DNA of 64,000 nt from Rachycentron canadum (taxonomy: Eukaryota; Chordata; Actinopteri; Carangiformes; Rachycentridae). The position numbers and the translations under genes were made by a program. This document shows, one piece after another, positions 35,718-49,800 of this stretch. The notes below the pieces were generated by a model. That model had not been told where the DNA came from and searched no databases. It saw nothing but the letters and a program-made list of their open reading frames with translations. The stretch lies in the NCBI GenBank assembly GCA_038496675.1, contig CM076656.1, forward strand, positions 16,574,134-16,638,133, given 5' to 3'. Position 1 is the first letter of the stretch. Every line of letters begins with the position of its first letter.

Positions 35718-37958
35718 ATCTGCAGCTGTCTTTTGAAGTTTGCATGCTAACCCACAGAGTTGACAGCACAAATTGTAAGGCCTACCATGCACCAGGCCTA
35801 ATGAGGTAGCTTATTAACGCTGCTTCCCTCACAACTTCGGAGCTGTTGCTTGGAAACAGCACTGCAAAGAAAACAATACTGTAGTTCTCATCATATCCAT
35901 TTGTGCAATTTCGACACCAAAGCAAAGCATTACGGAGTTCTATTGAAACATAGATGACTGAATAAAGAATGGATGTTAAACATACTATATTTCATTGTGA
36001 TGCTCGTCAGGCTGCTTGTTGAGTCCACATGTTCGGTACATATTCAGCTCAGTCAGTTTCCACATGTATCCTTTAATAGCAGCTACAGCAATTTGCTTCT
36101 CTTAACTCTAGCAGCGCCGACAGTGACACTGGCATGATTTCATGTCATAGTTTCATCATTTTGGTGTCAAGGCTGCTCATTGGCAGCTCGGCTGCAACCT
36201 ATAAAAGCCATCAGTAAAAATGCCATAGAGCACTGCGTTGAGGGCCTTGATAGCCAAGCTGCAGAAACAGTGCATCCCTCACCAAGCACTCCACTGGGAT
36301 GGATTAGACCTCAGTGCTTTCACACACATGTAAAGACACATAAACCCACTATCACAAGATTGCTCATGTATGCATACCCACTGCAAACATGTGGGCAAGT
36401 ACACACAAAGTAACCATAAAATTGTATCAACACGCTCTCACATACAGCTGGTCACAGGCAAATAAAACAGCTTGCAAATAAAAGTAATTGTAACAACAGG
36501 CATACATAGAGACACATATACAGTGCATATTGTACATGCTGTTCCGTGTACATACAAACATATGATATCAAGGCATCTGAAACACTTTCCACAAACAAAA
36601 TATCCCTGCAGTGAGTGGGAGGTTGCGGTTGGTTAACTGTTGCATCACAAGCCCTATAGCTTGTTAGTGAGGCCAAAGAGCTTAAGATCAAACTAGAATA
36701 TGATGCCGAACAGCAGCCTCACAGGATTCTGTATTCTTACAGCACACTTTTCCTCCATACACACCAACCGATTCAATCTCAGAGGGAATTTTTTTTTTTC
36801 CTGTGCTGTGCTGGGAGAAAAGGATGATGGATATCATACGTGACACCTGAAAAAGTCACCCACACATCTGTAAGTGCACATATATGTTTCTAGTCACATA
36901 TAAACATGTAAAATGTTCATACAACATACAGGAACTCCTATATGTCACTCTATAATCTCCAAAGATCTCAAGCGATTTTATGCACCAGTGCAATCTAATG
37001 GCTGCTCTGCTATGTGCTGCTGGCTGGGGGATTTCAGCTGCATCTTGGCCCTGCTGGAAGCCTTGAAAATACAATTACAGGCTTCTGACTTGGTTCTGCC
37101 CTCCGTAAATGCTCCACGTAAAACCTCTGAGGTGTGTAAGTATTACTGCTGCCGCGCATGTGTGTTTTGTCTGTTCCTTTCACTCGCTCGCCGTGCAGTT
37201 ACAGTCAGCTCATGGCCCAGTCAATGGCTTACACCCCACGTCAGAACAAGAGCGGTCGAAAGGAGAGGAACAGAAGGAGAAATTGCTTAAAATATTTTAT
37301 CTCTACTATATACGTCTCAGCAAATTTACACTCAATATGATAACAAATGTGAAATATTACTCACAGCCTTGTGTCGACTTCAGTGTATTACGGCTACAGT
37401 CATAAATCCTGAAACTGCTGTGCAACGTGTATACGTAGCTACTGTATATAAACATTTACAATATGGCAGCGCTATTTATATTGTCTCCCTTCATAATGCC
37501 ATCTGAAGGGCATTTTGGCATCCTTTATGATATGGATTTTCTCTCCCCCTATTTTCCTCTATCCCATTTATTGCCATTCTTCTTTTCCGTCCAGACTGCG
37601 TTTCTATACAGTAGAATAGGCCTTTTACCTTTGGCAGTATTTAACACAGCGCTAGCCTGTTTCTTAATTATTTTCTCATCGCTCCACTGACACTGATTCA
37701 TGAGGGTAATGTTGGACACACCCCCTCGGCCAGCCCCCTCAACCAACCCCCACCTGCCTTCTTCTCCGTGCAGTTTCTCTCTCTTTCCTTCCTCGTCCTT
37801 ACAGTGGAGTTGCTCTGCTCGTAGCTGCTTCTCCTATCATCTCTCTGACATATTTTTCTTTCTTTGTCTGTTCGCTTACTTTTTTTCCACCATCTCCCTC
37901 TGCTGTACTATCTCCATCTCTCTTCTTTCTCTTATATTACGTTGTGATTATCCTGGAT

Positions 37959-37993
37959 GGTTAATGAGTTACCTTTATGGTAACTCATTAGCC
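37959..37993. other. perfect inverted repeat / hairpin
   Basis: TAATGAGTTACC (37962-37973) and GGTAACTCATTA (37979-37990) are exact reverse complements separated by a 5-nt loop TTTAT. Adding a T/G wobble and two G-C pairs on the outside gives a stem of about 15 pairs. It lies in the long intron. Its function is unknown. Confidence 0.85.
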
Positions 37994-40792
37994 TTCATGG
38001 TTGCTCTCAAGTAATTACCTTTTTTTCTCATATGGAAGGACAAAATTGACTACAGCAAGAGACAACAAACTTCATTATACAGTGAGCCAAACTGAGCCCT
38101 GTGTGATATCCTCGCCCCCCTCGATTGTATTGTGTTAAACACAGAGTACAAGACCAATATCCTCTCACCTCCTCACCTTTGGACAACGGAAATATTATGA
38201 AATATAAACTCATGCTGGAACAAAGGCCTCTATCTGAGAAAAGACAATAGAAAGGTTGACAGTCAGACAAAGCTGAAATGGAAGAAAACTGTAAGATAAT
38301 ACCTAAAGGTTACGGTATTCCTGCTCAATTACCACAGACAGCAAAACAGAAATATCCAGGTTCAAATATAACAAAAGTGAAAAGAAAGAAAATCTGAAAA
38401 GGGTGCATGAGGGTACATGAGATAGAGAAATGAAAGGGAGCAGGCTTAGGAGACAGAGAGCAAGGGGCTATGCCCAACTCCAGCTCAAGAGAGAGTGAGG
38501 ATGTACCAGAATATGGGCTATCTCTCTGAAGCTTTGTCTGCAAGAGCAACTGAGCTGGCAGATGACTTTGCTGCACATGGACAAAAGAGGCTTACAGACC
38601 ACCCTGCATGTCAGCTTTCTCCTGGCCCAAAGTGTGAGAGCTGCAGGGGAATATAGGGTGCACTCGAGGACTCACCTGCCTAGACCTACATAGACCTTGG
38701 TGAAAGTGGATTCAGATTTTCTGTATACGTGTGACATCAGCCAGCAGCTTCATTTTTCATACACTCCAGTTTAGCACAGAGCATCTCTTTACTCTTAAAA
38801 AAAACTGCAGTGTTAACAGTTATAAGGTGGAGGGAAATGCTGCATGAGGTAAAGTTGCAAATACATAAATAAATACATAAGCCCTAAAGCTTGTCACTGG
38901 TGTACTTTTATACTTTACCATTTCCATATTATTAGTTGGAACTGATTCTTGATGGGAGACATGATGCTAAACTTGGAGCTTTTCCACTCTCTGCGCTGTC
39001 GTGTGCTTTTTGTATGCATGGCCTCTGTAGTGCTGATGTGACTACAGGGGGAGAGCCTAACCCTGTCAGTCACACTGACAGCCAGGCTGTCTTATCTGCT
39101 GTCTGTTGGCGATGGTGCACTTTAATTAGGCTAGAAGGTCAATCAGCACTTTTTTAGAAGATGGGATTCTACTGAAAGCTTTTTATATGTAGGACAGCCA
39201 TAGTGTTTTGGTAGCCTAAGGCAAACACGCATATGAGGCTCCCTTATCCTCTATTCTAACTTTTTTTTTTTTTTTTATTCCTACTTGTCTGGATAATCAG
39301 ATCTACTTGTAACACATATTTCCACAGAGCAGTGCACTGCTAAACTAATGAACTGCTGCCAAGGTTTCCACAACATCTTGTATATTACATCTGTGAAAAA
39401 AGAAATGTGCATGAAGTATCTTTCTCTGTCAAAGACTACTATAGATGCAAGAATTCAGTGTATTGTGTCCTGACATAAAAACTTAATTTGACCTGCTTGC
39501 CGTTATCTTTTGTTATCAGTGTGAGAAGAGAATCGCCATCACCACAAGGAAAAGATCTGTTGCTATTACAATTAGCAAAAAGATAACTGGACAAAGCAAG
39601 CAGAAGCAGATCATTCTTTTGTAGCAGTTGTTCAAGAGTAATTTACTGCTTTCATCTTCCTTTTTGATTTTGTTTGCCCCACTTGGATAATACATTTCAA
39701 TTTGTTGTGGCAACTGATATGAGAAGCTGTACCATCAACCATCAAATTGGCAGGTGCATATGATTATTGACACAAACATGGTAACAAGAGTCTCGCAGGA
39801 AGCAAACAAACACCTGAGACTGTGCTCAGCGAATAATATCCGTCTGCAGTGCTGCGCTGCCAGTGATATCAAAGCTGAAGTTTCAGTCAAGCATGTGCCA
39901 CCTGTTGGCAGGAAAAGCACCTGCAGCAGCAGTTTACACGTGAGATGCAGAAGCTACAGGCAAGGAAAGTAATAGCTTCTAAAGGAGTGAGTGTTACAAC
40001 TGCGGTTAAGGTTTGGCCACACCTCAATCCAAAGACCAGCACATTGTAGGAAAGACGATACAGACATAAAACATCTGGTTGCCTATCCTGTGACCCATCT
40101 CTGCTATTATTACAGATCAATCTTGCTTCATGTCAAAAAGCACAATACAATAAAAATACAGAATGGAGAGATTTTAACAAACATGCGCATGTTTATAAGA
40201 CAGAGATGCATTAGGGAACATATGCATTTGTGTGAGCGTCTCCCATAATGTGCTCTATAACACACACACACACTCGCTGAGGGGGATGGGCCCATTCTGT
40301 CTCTCTTTGTCTCTCCCCTCTGTCCCAATCTTCTTGTCAGCCCATTTGTTTTCATTTCCAGAATATTTAGCTTGATGTCTAACGAAATAAATATCTATAT
40401 ATTGAAGAAATCATCAAGAGAGGAGGGAGGAATTCCTCATCAGATGTCAGTTACATTTTCATGTCGCTGTTTTACTTCAAGCATCAGATTTATAGGATTT
40501 CTTTATTGTCAAAACAAATCCACTTGTGGCCTGGCATGCAAACCAATGTAAAGCATACGCTCTCTGCTGATGAGAGCATTGAGCCGTAAAGCTACTTCAG
40601 CTTTCGATTTCACATGCTTAAAACAATCTATATCTTGGAATATGATAGATATGTGAGAGTGGAGAAATTTGGACCTGTCAAGCTAACACCTAATAGAATT
40701 GTACTGCAAAAGACAGATTTAATTTTCTCACCAACTTAGACTAAACTATCAGGCACATGGCCTTTTCCTCTGTCCCTCTATCTCTTCCCGTT

Positions 40793-40817
40793 TCTCTCTC
40801 TCTCTCTCTCTCTCTCT
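40793..40817. repeat. (TC)n microsatellite
   Basis: A short TC dinucleotide tract within a pyrimidine-rich stretch (about 40770-40820). Confidence 0.9.
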
Positions 40818-43513
40818 ATCTGGCAAACTTTACAGTAAAGCATTTTAATTCCCCATGACCTTTACCTAAACTAGCCACCCAGGCAATTTGGCCTGTTGCT
40901 TGAAGCCAAAACAAAATAAAATTAGAATTTCAGCTCAGAATAATTTAAGATGATCTTTCTATGCAGGGAGTCTCAACTATTTTGTAGATTATGGTGCTGC
41001 CAACTGGATATTTCCATATTTCAAGTCCTTGCCTTGGGATCACATTCAGTGTGATGTGAGTGTGTGAGAAAGGCGGAGACAGGGGAGAATGAGTGTGCAT
41101 AGTGTCGCCAATATTCACATGTATGCACACATGAACACATGGCGCACACATACACAGACACACACACACTGGCACCAACGTGGCCATGCTCCAACTCTTG
41201 TACACTGAGCACCAGAGGGCTCTGTGTGCAAGGCTGCGAAATGCCATGTCAGCACACACCACATGGAAGTTTAGAGGGGAGGGAGAAGCTAAATAGTATT
41301 TTAAAAAAAGGGGAGCGTGTGATGAAAAATGCATGGAGGGGAGAGGGGGACAGTGGCTCCCTGTACACAGTTGTTGACTAGGAAGCTCCTGTAGATCCTT
41401 GTCTTTATCCAGACGCTGGCTGCCATTTGGGTTTTCACTTAATGTGAGTATGTGCATATTTCACTTAACTCTGCCATTTGACACTTAACCCTGCAATATT
41501 ACATACAAACCTCTAGAAGTATACAGCAGTGGCCTGTGGTCACTTACTGATAGTAAACATATTAAATGCGCAGTATAGAGGAATTTTACCAACTTACACA
41601 GATTTGAGTTGATAAATCACAGTGTCATTTGTTTGTTTACTTACTACTACTATCTCTTAATGCTCCTGGAGAAAAGACTGTTGTACCCTCATAGCTAGCT
41701 AGATGAGAAAAGTCAATTCATAAAAATAATACCAATTAAATTAAATAGAAACAAAAAAATTCCCACCAGCAAATTTAAAGCGAAAAACTCAAAGCAAAGC
41801 GAGGCCAAATGTAACCAATGCCCAGAAAAGCATATTATATTCAGTTGAGTGGATTGAGAGACCTGTAGGCTGTCAACTCTCAGTTTGGTGTGGGTTATAA
41901 TCAAAGAAGCCGTATTCTGCTCCTTTCTCCCCAACAACCTCCATAAGGCTACTTAATCACTCCGTGGTGATGTAATGATGAGAAACACTGGTAATTAGAC
42001 ACCTGCAGAACAACTCAATTAATTTAAAGAACCTAAATCTTCGTGTAAAATAGTCACCCAAGGTGCAAGTAGTTATGCATGACAACATATGTACTTACAG
42101 TATGTGCATGCCATTTTGTACAGCAGATATTTTAGGTCAATTTCTTGTTTTCAGAAAACACACTGATGCCTGATGTCAGGTCAAACTGTCAAAAGTTTCC
42201 TCTATTGCTATGAAAACAGCATGTTGTCCTTTTCACTCTACAGCTGTCTGACAATGTTAATCTGCACTAGAGGACCATGTTGACAGAACACATCATGTAG
42301 CTTTAGGGTGGAAAGGTTAGGCATCAACACAGAAACCGGATTAAAATCAGTAAACATCATATAAGGCATGAAGTTTTCTGGGCAAATGCCCACTAGACGT
42401 ACCCCAGTCCATTGAAATTAATCCATTATAGCTTGTGCATACTGTATATACAGGCGAGTTACTGCAGTCTGTGGTTTAAGTAATATCACTGTGTATGTGT
42501 TATCTGTATATAAATGCATGCAGGAATGAAGGGGTGTGTTTGTGCAGTCACGTCAAGCTAGAAAATTGTTTTAATCTTCTCAGAGCTCCATCAGCAGTTT
42601 ATCAACCATGCCACCTTTACCTCTGGGAGGTTTGGGTGTGTAGCTAAATGACAGAAGTCTGAGACGACGGGTGTCTGCATTTCAAATATCAATTGCTGCT
42701 GACAGCGTGGTCCAGAGTGGTGAAGGATTATCTGAAATTAGTTTAGTTAATTCACCATTTTAAAGGGCAGCTGCTTTGCCGCTGATTAGTTATTGTACAA
42801 ACTTGTCAATTAAGGGTCCCTGGAGAGCTTGCCCCACGAGGACTGAAGCCAACATCAAATGCACACACAGGGAGAGTAAAAAAAGAAAAAGAAAAATAGT
42901 AACAGAGGGTTTGCAGCAAAGAATAGATGGAGAAAACACAGAAGGAACAGGTGCAGGATAGACCCCTCCACAACGTAATGAATTTCATGTTGTAATCTGT
43001 GTAATGTGAAATAAATGTTTTGTCTTGCTATAATTAGTCAGACATGAGTCTCAGATTAAATTAAAAGGAAGCCATTAAATATTTTTATGTTTTTGCTCAG
43101 AGGTGAGCGTTGTGAGGCATAGGTAGGTTATAGATGGTTGTGAATTAGAAAAATCAATGTGCAAGCTTTTGTACAAAGAGGCCAAGTGGAGGCCATCACA
43201 TTGACCTCTCCACAGGTTTCTATTCCCATAGTTACTGTTGCTACGATACAGAGTTCAGCTCACCATGCTATAAATGGCCAAATAGAGAGACCCTGGTCAA
43301 AAACCCTGACAGAGAGCAGCTGTGAATAGGAGTGAACACTATGTTCCAAAACAGGCAGCTTTATAACAGCAACTTGTAGTTTGGATTGAACATTTAAAGT
43401 CGATTTTCTGTATTTTGAACAAAATATAGAGTGACTTCCATGGATGTATTAATAAATAACAATAAATTTCCAATATTCACCAGAGAATATTACTCCATTT
43501 TCTCCAGTAGTTG

Positions 43514-43531
43514 TTTTTTTTTTTTTTTTTT
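43514..43531. repeat. poly-T run
   Basis: A homopolymer of about 18 T. A 14-17 nt A run lies nearby at about 43738-43753. Confidence 0.85.
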
Positions 43532-44995
43532 AATTAACTATGAGGTAAATATCTCAGCCCAAAAACTATATAAAAAACTTTACTTTTAGTTTATTCAGCA
43601 CTGAACAAGCATTTCTCTGTTCCCTATAATTAATTCATAAAGTGCTTTTCTGGTTAATCCACCAACCCATGGGGAAGTGTGAGAGACAATGTGCCAATTT
43701 TATTCAAGGATATGTAGTAAACACACTCATAGTGGACAAAAAAAAAAAAAAAAGGCTTTCTGAATCTGGATATTTCAACAGACACATTTTTGGAAAATAC
43801 AATTAATCTGGGAAAAACAAACACTGTGATATATATAAGTTCAAAATGTTTCAGAGAAGCAAGGACGCAGTTTAAAACGCCAACATGAATTTCAACATCT
43901 TCAAAAATCAGTGTAAAATGTTCATGAGTCACTTTGCAAAACTACTATTCAGTTCATCTCTTTTGTTCTACAGTAGTATTAAAAACTTTCTGAGCCACAC
44001 GCCACTGAAACTCACGCTTTATAATATAGTATAAATACATACTGTATGTTTTGTCAGCACTTGCATTGCATTCAACAGTGGTTGTTAGCACTGTTCCTGC
44101 TCCAACCTGCTCCTGTTTCTTAATCCTACCAGCTTGTTGAATAGAGTTAATTACATTCACCTTTCATCCTAGGTGGAAACCAGTCCCTGATTAGGTGTTT
44201 AGAATGAAAAAGATACCCATTTAATCCCATTGGGGCTGTGGCATTGTTACCACTCATTCACTAATGCTTTGTTCCTTTTCGTTTTCTTAAAGATCCCTGC
44301 AGTGAAAATCACAGTTTCAGAGATTAAGCATGATTTTTACAGCACTGAAACCCAACAAAGAATTATTTATCAGATTTATCACTTTTTTGTTCACACTTTT
44401 ACTTGTCATAGCAAGAAAGGCTCAGGTAAATTTGGTGAGGCAGGAATCACAATAGCAGATCCCTGAAACTGAAGCAGCTAAATTGAATTACTTTATTGGA
44501 TACAACTTTGATTTTTCCACAACCATAAAAATGTCTACTGTGAAAATAACAGATTCGCAAACAAATGTTTTGTGGTAATTTTGTTTGTTGGATAGCACTA
44601 AGTATCTGCTGTGGATGTGAAAATGTATTCACAGAGACAGCAAAATGTGCAGCTACCAAAATACAACTAAAATACATCTTGGTTGTTTGTCAAATGGTGG
44701 AGAACCTATGGTTGTAGAGGCAGTGATATACACGTCAGACATGACGTACTGAACAGCTCCGACTGGGGCTTTAGGTAATGTAGCAATCAATGACTCTACT
44801 GGAAGTAAACTTTGCTACTGAGACTTTCACTTCAAATTCAGCTTTCTACCTTTCTATTTGAATACATTTTTTTAATTTCTAGAGGCAGAGAGATTGTGTT
44901 AAGTGAGTTTTGCAAGTGATCAATGCAGACACTTTGCTTGTAGCCATGAAAGGTAAATGAATATTGAGAGTGAGCAACATACACTAGGTTGCTTT

Positions 44996-46008
44996 TAGGG
45001 ATGGAAATCAAAGCCTGGTTACAGGTGACTCCTAACTTCGGGTTGTTTTTGTCGATGACAGTATGTTTCCACTTTGAAAAATAATTATGTCAAACTTATG
45101 TGTATGCTGCTGGAAACTTGCAACCAGAAGGAGTCATGGTGAAGAAGAAGACACAACGCCAAAGAACAAGGAAGCAGCCATAAGACACAATCAGCAACAA
45201 GGGCAACACAACACAACACAGGAAACTAAGAAACACATAGTGAGTGATAACATTTACAATAGTCATAACATAAATCAAATAATAAAGCTTTAAAATCTCC
45301 AAGGGAAATGAAAGTGTGTAGTCTGAGGATAGTTCACAGTTCACAATACTGGTGCACAGTATCTGAAACCAATCTGCCAATGTTAGTGCTGGTATGAGAA
45401 ATATCGAGGGTCAAGTAGTTACTGGATCCTGTAAACCATATATTAGATTCAAATCAGAGAAGAGTAAGTTAGTTGGGAAACTTTGACAGTTGCACTAAAG
45501 TGAATAATGTGAGATTGCTCTTTCTTCTCGACTGTAATGAGATCCAAAATGCTGAAACATTGCAACCAGTCCAGGTAAATAAAATAAAATTGTTGCTGCT
45601 TTAACTTAGGTACAGTTTAACATTTTATTTCACTCTTTTCGAACTAATTTTTGGCCACGCATCTGTTTGAGCTGCAGTAACTAGGACTAGAGGCTTCTCT
45701 GTGTGGAGTCACCTAGTTATCTTCTAACAATAGCCTGAACGTGAGGTGGTGAGGGGACATCTGTAAATTGAAGCCACTGAATATAATGCCGGTTATACTC
45801 TCTCTCTAACTGGATGAGTCTCTGCATGCCCATCGGTCACATGCCGTGCCACACTTGCGGTGGTGCAAGTAACCTCTCAAACTGTGGGAAACATTGTAAA
45901 TAACCCCCCCCACACACACACACACAGAAAATTGATCAGGAATCGGACCGATAAGCAGAATCGATAATGGAACTGGTATCAATAGAATCTTATCGATTCA
46001 CATCCCTA
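44996..46008. mobile_element. hAT-type non-autonomous DNA transposon relic (~1.0 kb)
   Basis: The left end TAGGGATGGAAATC (44996-45009) and the reverse complement of the right end, TAGGGATGTGAATC (46008-45995), agree at 12 of 14 positions. They form terminal inverted repeats of the TAGGGATG type common in fish hAT elements. The right subterminal part carries repeated GATAA/TCGATAA words (GATCAGGAATCGG, CGATAAGCAGAATCGATAA, TCTTATCGATTC), also typical. The flanking 8-mers GTTGCTTT and ATTGCCGT match at 5 of 8, so any target duplication is decayed. No transposase frame is present. A C run plus CA tract sits at 45905-45927. Confidence 0.6.
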
Positions 46009-46842
46009 ATTGCCGTCAGTGAAGGAAATGTAGGCAAAAGGTAAGAAAGGCTGCCACAAAACTACATTTTCAGTGCAGATATATTAAGAATAGTGGTAAA
46101 ACCTTTATAGCCCAGTTCGAAGCCAAAGCTTGTGTCAGATTAAAAGAACATTGAAAATAGTGTGTTATGTCAACCTGGTTTGCCTCATTCCACCCAGATG
46201 GCCCTAAACTGGCTTTACTCACTCTGCTATTACTCTAATACCTCACCCCTTTCCCAAATGTAAAATATCCCAGCTAGCAATCCAACAAAATTTGACCCAA
46301 TGTTCTCCTTGTAAAAGCAGAGCCCCATGTGCACAGAGGGAGGGCAAACGGTGAAGTGCAATGCAAATCAATGCAAACCAATGTGGTCTAAAATCACAGG
46401 GGTGAATGCAGCCTTTTGCACTAGACGACAGTATTATTAGAGAGGCCATTATGCTGGGGTGGGTGGGATGGGGTGGGGAGAGTAAGAAAAAATAAAAATT
46501 GCAGAAAAATGAAATAATAGTGTTTCTTCAATTTCCAATTCAATTTTCTCTCGCTGACCTGCAGTAACAAGAGAAATCAATGCAGCAGGGAGTAAAGCAT
46601 TCTGAACTGAGCAAAACCAAAAGACCATCTTTGTTTTGGAAGATCACTCAGTGAAAAATAAATCACTCAGGAGTAAAATACTGCCACTTTTCTGTCTGTT
46701 TTCTGAACAACACAGCTATATGCACTCTCCTCCGAGTGTGCCCTATAGAAATGGCATTATTAGATAACTGATTTTAACTTCCATTTCTGCCCTATGTATT
46801 GTGTCCAGAGTAGTATAGATGGGTGTGTTTCTTCTTCTTCTT

Positions 46843-46877
46843 AGAGAGAGAGAGAGAGAGAGAGTGAGAGAGAGAGA
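46843..46877. repeat. (AG)n microsatellite
   Basis: AG dinucleotides with one TG interruption, preceded by a short CTT triplet run (46830-46841). Confidence 0.95.
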
Positions 46878-49800
46878 ACTGGAAGGAACTGCTGCAACAG
46901 AGAAAATTTGCACAAATGTCAATAAAGAGAACCAACTGCAATTTCCCTTACTTCCTGTCACACCTAGTGTTTGTAGTACCTGGAAAAAGGAGCGAACTGA
47001 GAGATCTCTGCCTTTCTCTCTACCACACGCAAAACCCATCCATCACTGGTGTTGTCAACACAACAATCTGGTCTGTAGGATTGTGGTGTGCACACCCTTT
47101 CCAGGTTCAAATTAAACCCTTGATCAGAGGTGTTACCTGGGATTAATGCAGGTGCCTCCATTGAACACAGGAGGCTTAGACAAGAAATCCGGCTCAGAAT
47201 TATGGCCATGACTTCTCTCTATAGACATCAAAGACGAAGGGGTAATAGGGAAACGAGAAGGAGAGAATAAGCACTGTCTCCATGGCAGCCGGTGTCGGAG
47301 GCACTACCCTCTGAGACCGTAAGTGCATCACATCTGGGCCCTTCAATGGAAGAGAAGTCCTTGAGCTGTACTACGTCCTTAATTTGTAAGGACAATAGAA
47401 TAAAATGACAGGTTTCACAGTGTGACAAGAAACAAAATGTCATTTTATAGTTTTACTGCAGATGCAGACATTAGTAAAATACAAGATACAACGTGTTGCT
47501 ACCATCTCCTTGCAACTAACAAATCCACAGTTTTACAAATGTGACTTGTCCATAGAAGCCGGAGTAGATAACATTAATTTAGACATGGCGCATCAAGGTA
47601 ACATTAGTTTAAGGTTGGCATGTGCCACACGCTTACTCATATACTTTAGGACAAGTTTCACATGTGTGAAAAACATTCAGGCTGTAATCACACTTTGCTG
47701 AGTAACTGTTCACCAGCGAATGAGTGAGCTGTGTTATGTCAAGATGAGTGCATACAAATACTTACAGTGGAGAGGTGATTGGTTTGCATTGTTTAACATT
47801 ATGACAGTGATTCAAAAGTACATATATGTGCACAATCATTGTCAAGTGGTCAGAAATTAAGGTACTACACACTAGAGATGAACCTATTAGTCAATGGACG
47901 GTCGATGGACAGAAAATTATATGTGCTTCTTCACTGACAGTGCATCGACAGACAAAAACAGTGTAATTAACCTTTTTTTTGTTACAAATTTCAGGATGTG
48001 GATCATAGTGAGCATGCACAGAGGCAGACTAAGGTGAGTGGTTTGAGACTAAGGTTTATTCTGCGCAATACATTTCGCATGACATTCATTTTGTTTGAGT
48101 AAAGACATCAGTGTCACTGATGCAAGAAGGTAAGGGATACCATCCTGAGATGAGGGAAAATAGCACCAGTAGCATTATATATCAAAAAGGTCTGGACCAC
48201 CTTTGTTTTTGTGCCAGTGCGCACAAAAACCCCATAGTTTGACAAGAATGTATGGTTCTTTTAAAGATACCTTCAAATGTGGCTTTAAACCAACACTTGT
48301 CTTCACGGCTGAAAAGTGGACCTTAAAAGTGTGTCTGGGAGAAAATGGAGGAAGGTGACTCTGACCACACAATAGGAAGAAAAAAAAAAAAGCGAAATAA
48401 CTGTCCAAGCGTGAAAGTCTGAAAATTTTCTTTCCTCTTGCAAGCAAAAAAAAAAGAAAAAGAGAAACTTCCGAGGTCCAGAGATTGTGAAATGTTACTT
48501 CTCATCTCCCTTTTTTGAGGCACAAGGAAACCTGAAAAGCCATGGTTACAGCAGTTTAGTAACCATCCTATTTCAAAATTGAGGTCTTTGTAGATGTTGT
48601 GTGCCATTCAGACCTCCTGGGATTCTCTGCAGTCTGCTGTATGAGTTGTTCCATGTCTACAGACTGGGTGAAATAGCGAAAAGCTTTTTTTTTTTTTTTT
48701 TTTTAGGTTTTTCACACTTTACCAACTACAGTTTAGGCTGGAACCACACTGAGTGTCTCCCTTGTTCTGCTTGAGGTCTGATCTGTTCTCATATGAATCA
48801 GTCCTCCATCACACCATCCCCTCTTACTTTGTTTCGTTTTTCATCACATGTTACACACATAACTTTAGCTGCACATTGATATTCAAGATTTTATTTCTCC
48901 ATGTAAGACAATGTCATCTCTTGTATGTATTTTTATATATTTCCTCAGCTCTGCTCTGTAGTTGCTTTGGTTAGTAATTTCCAAGCTCTGAGACAAGCAA
49001 TAAGTGTTTGGGCTGCTAGATGCCTTATCTGCTCTGACAAATAACTGTTGAGAAGCAACAAAAAAGCAGATTGCCATGCAGAAGAGAACCCTTATTGTAG
49101 CTGCAATAGAAAATGAAATAGCAGTAAATAGGCAGATGTTATAAACCACTCACTTAATTTGCTCTAGAACAATTTTCTTCCATCATATTAGAGCTGTTAA
49201 ACAGGACAGTGTTGTACAGAAATGTTATGTCTCCCCTCTATAAAAACTCATCTTCTCATCGCAAGAGCCTCCCAAGACTATTGTCTTCATCAGTGGATGA
49301 ACAATAAACCTCTGGTGCTCCAGATATCCTTGATAACCATCTTAAAAAACACCACTGGGATTACTCCTGTCAGCCAGTGTGTGAAGTGTACATTATGGTA
49401 ATGCAACCATCAGAAAAAATATTATATTTCTTGATTCTTACTTAACCTTCTTCCCCACCTCACCCATCTTCAGCTCCAAGAGACAATTTAGACTCGTCCT
49501 TGGCTCAAAGGCAGCACCACTTAAAATACCTTTAGATTTGGTGCACACACACATCAAAGAGACCAGAAGCTTATTTTCAAGTATTTTGCACCCTGAGGCT
49601 AGGAGCTACTTCTGAGGCTGCTGTATTCCCTGTAAATAGCTTGGTTTTCTGTTCCACAGATCCCAGCAAAGCACCATCTACCAGAGAGCTGTGGGCATGG
49701 GCCTCCGTGCTCTCCTATCACCAGGGGCAACTGGGGAAAAAAAAAAAAAAATCACTGTGCATAATAGTTCTGCCAATTGCTTTCCTAAGGTGTTGATCAG

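Noticed and set aside
35164..35769. A 201-codon minus-strand open frame
   Set aside because: It is opened by translation through the (TG)n/(CA)n tract (poly Thr-His). The remainder shows no domain.
47873..47960. CTAGAGATGAACCTATTAGTC... resembling the start of a fish hAT-like element
   Set aside because: No matching inverted end (…CATCTCTA) was found downstream, so the element cannot be bounded. It remains only a resemblance from memory.
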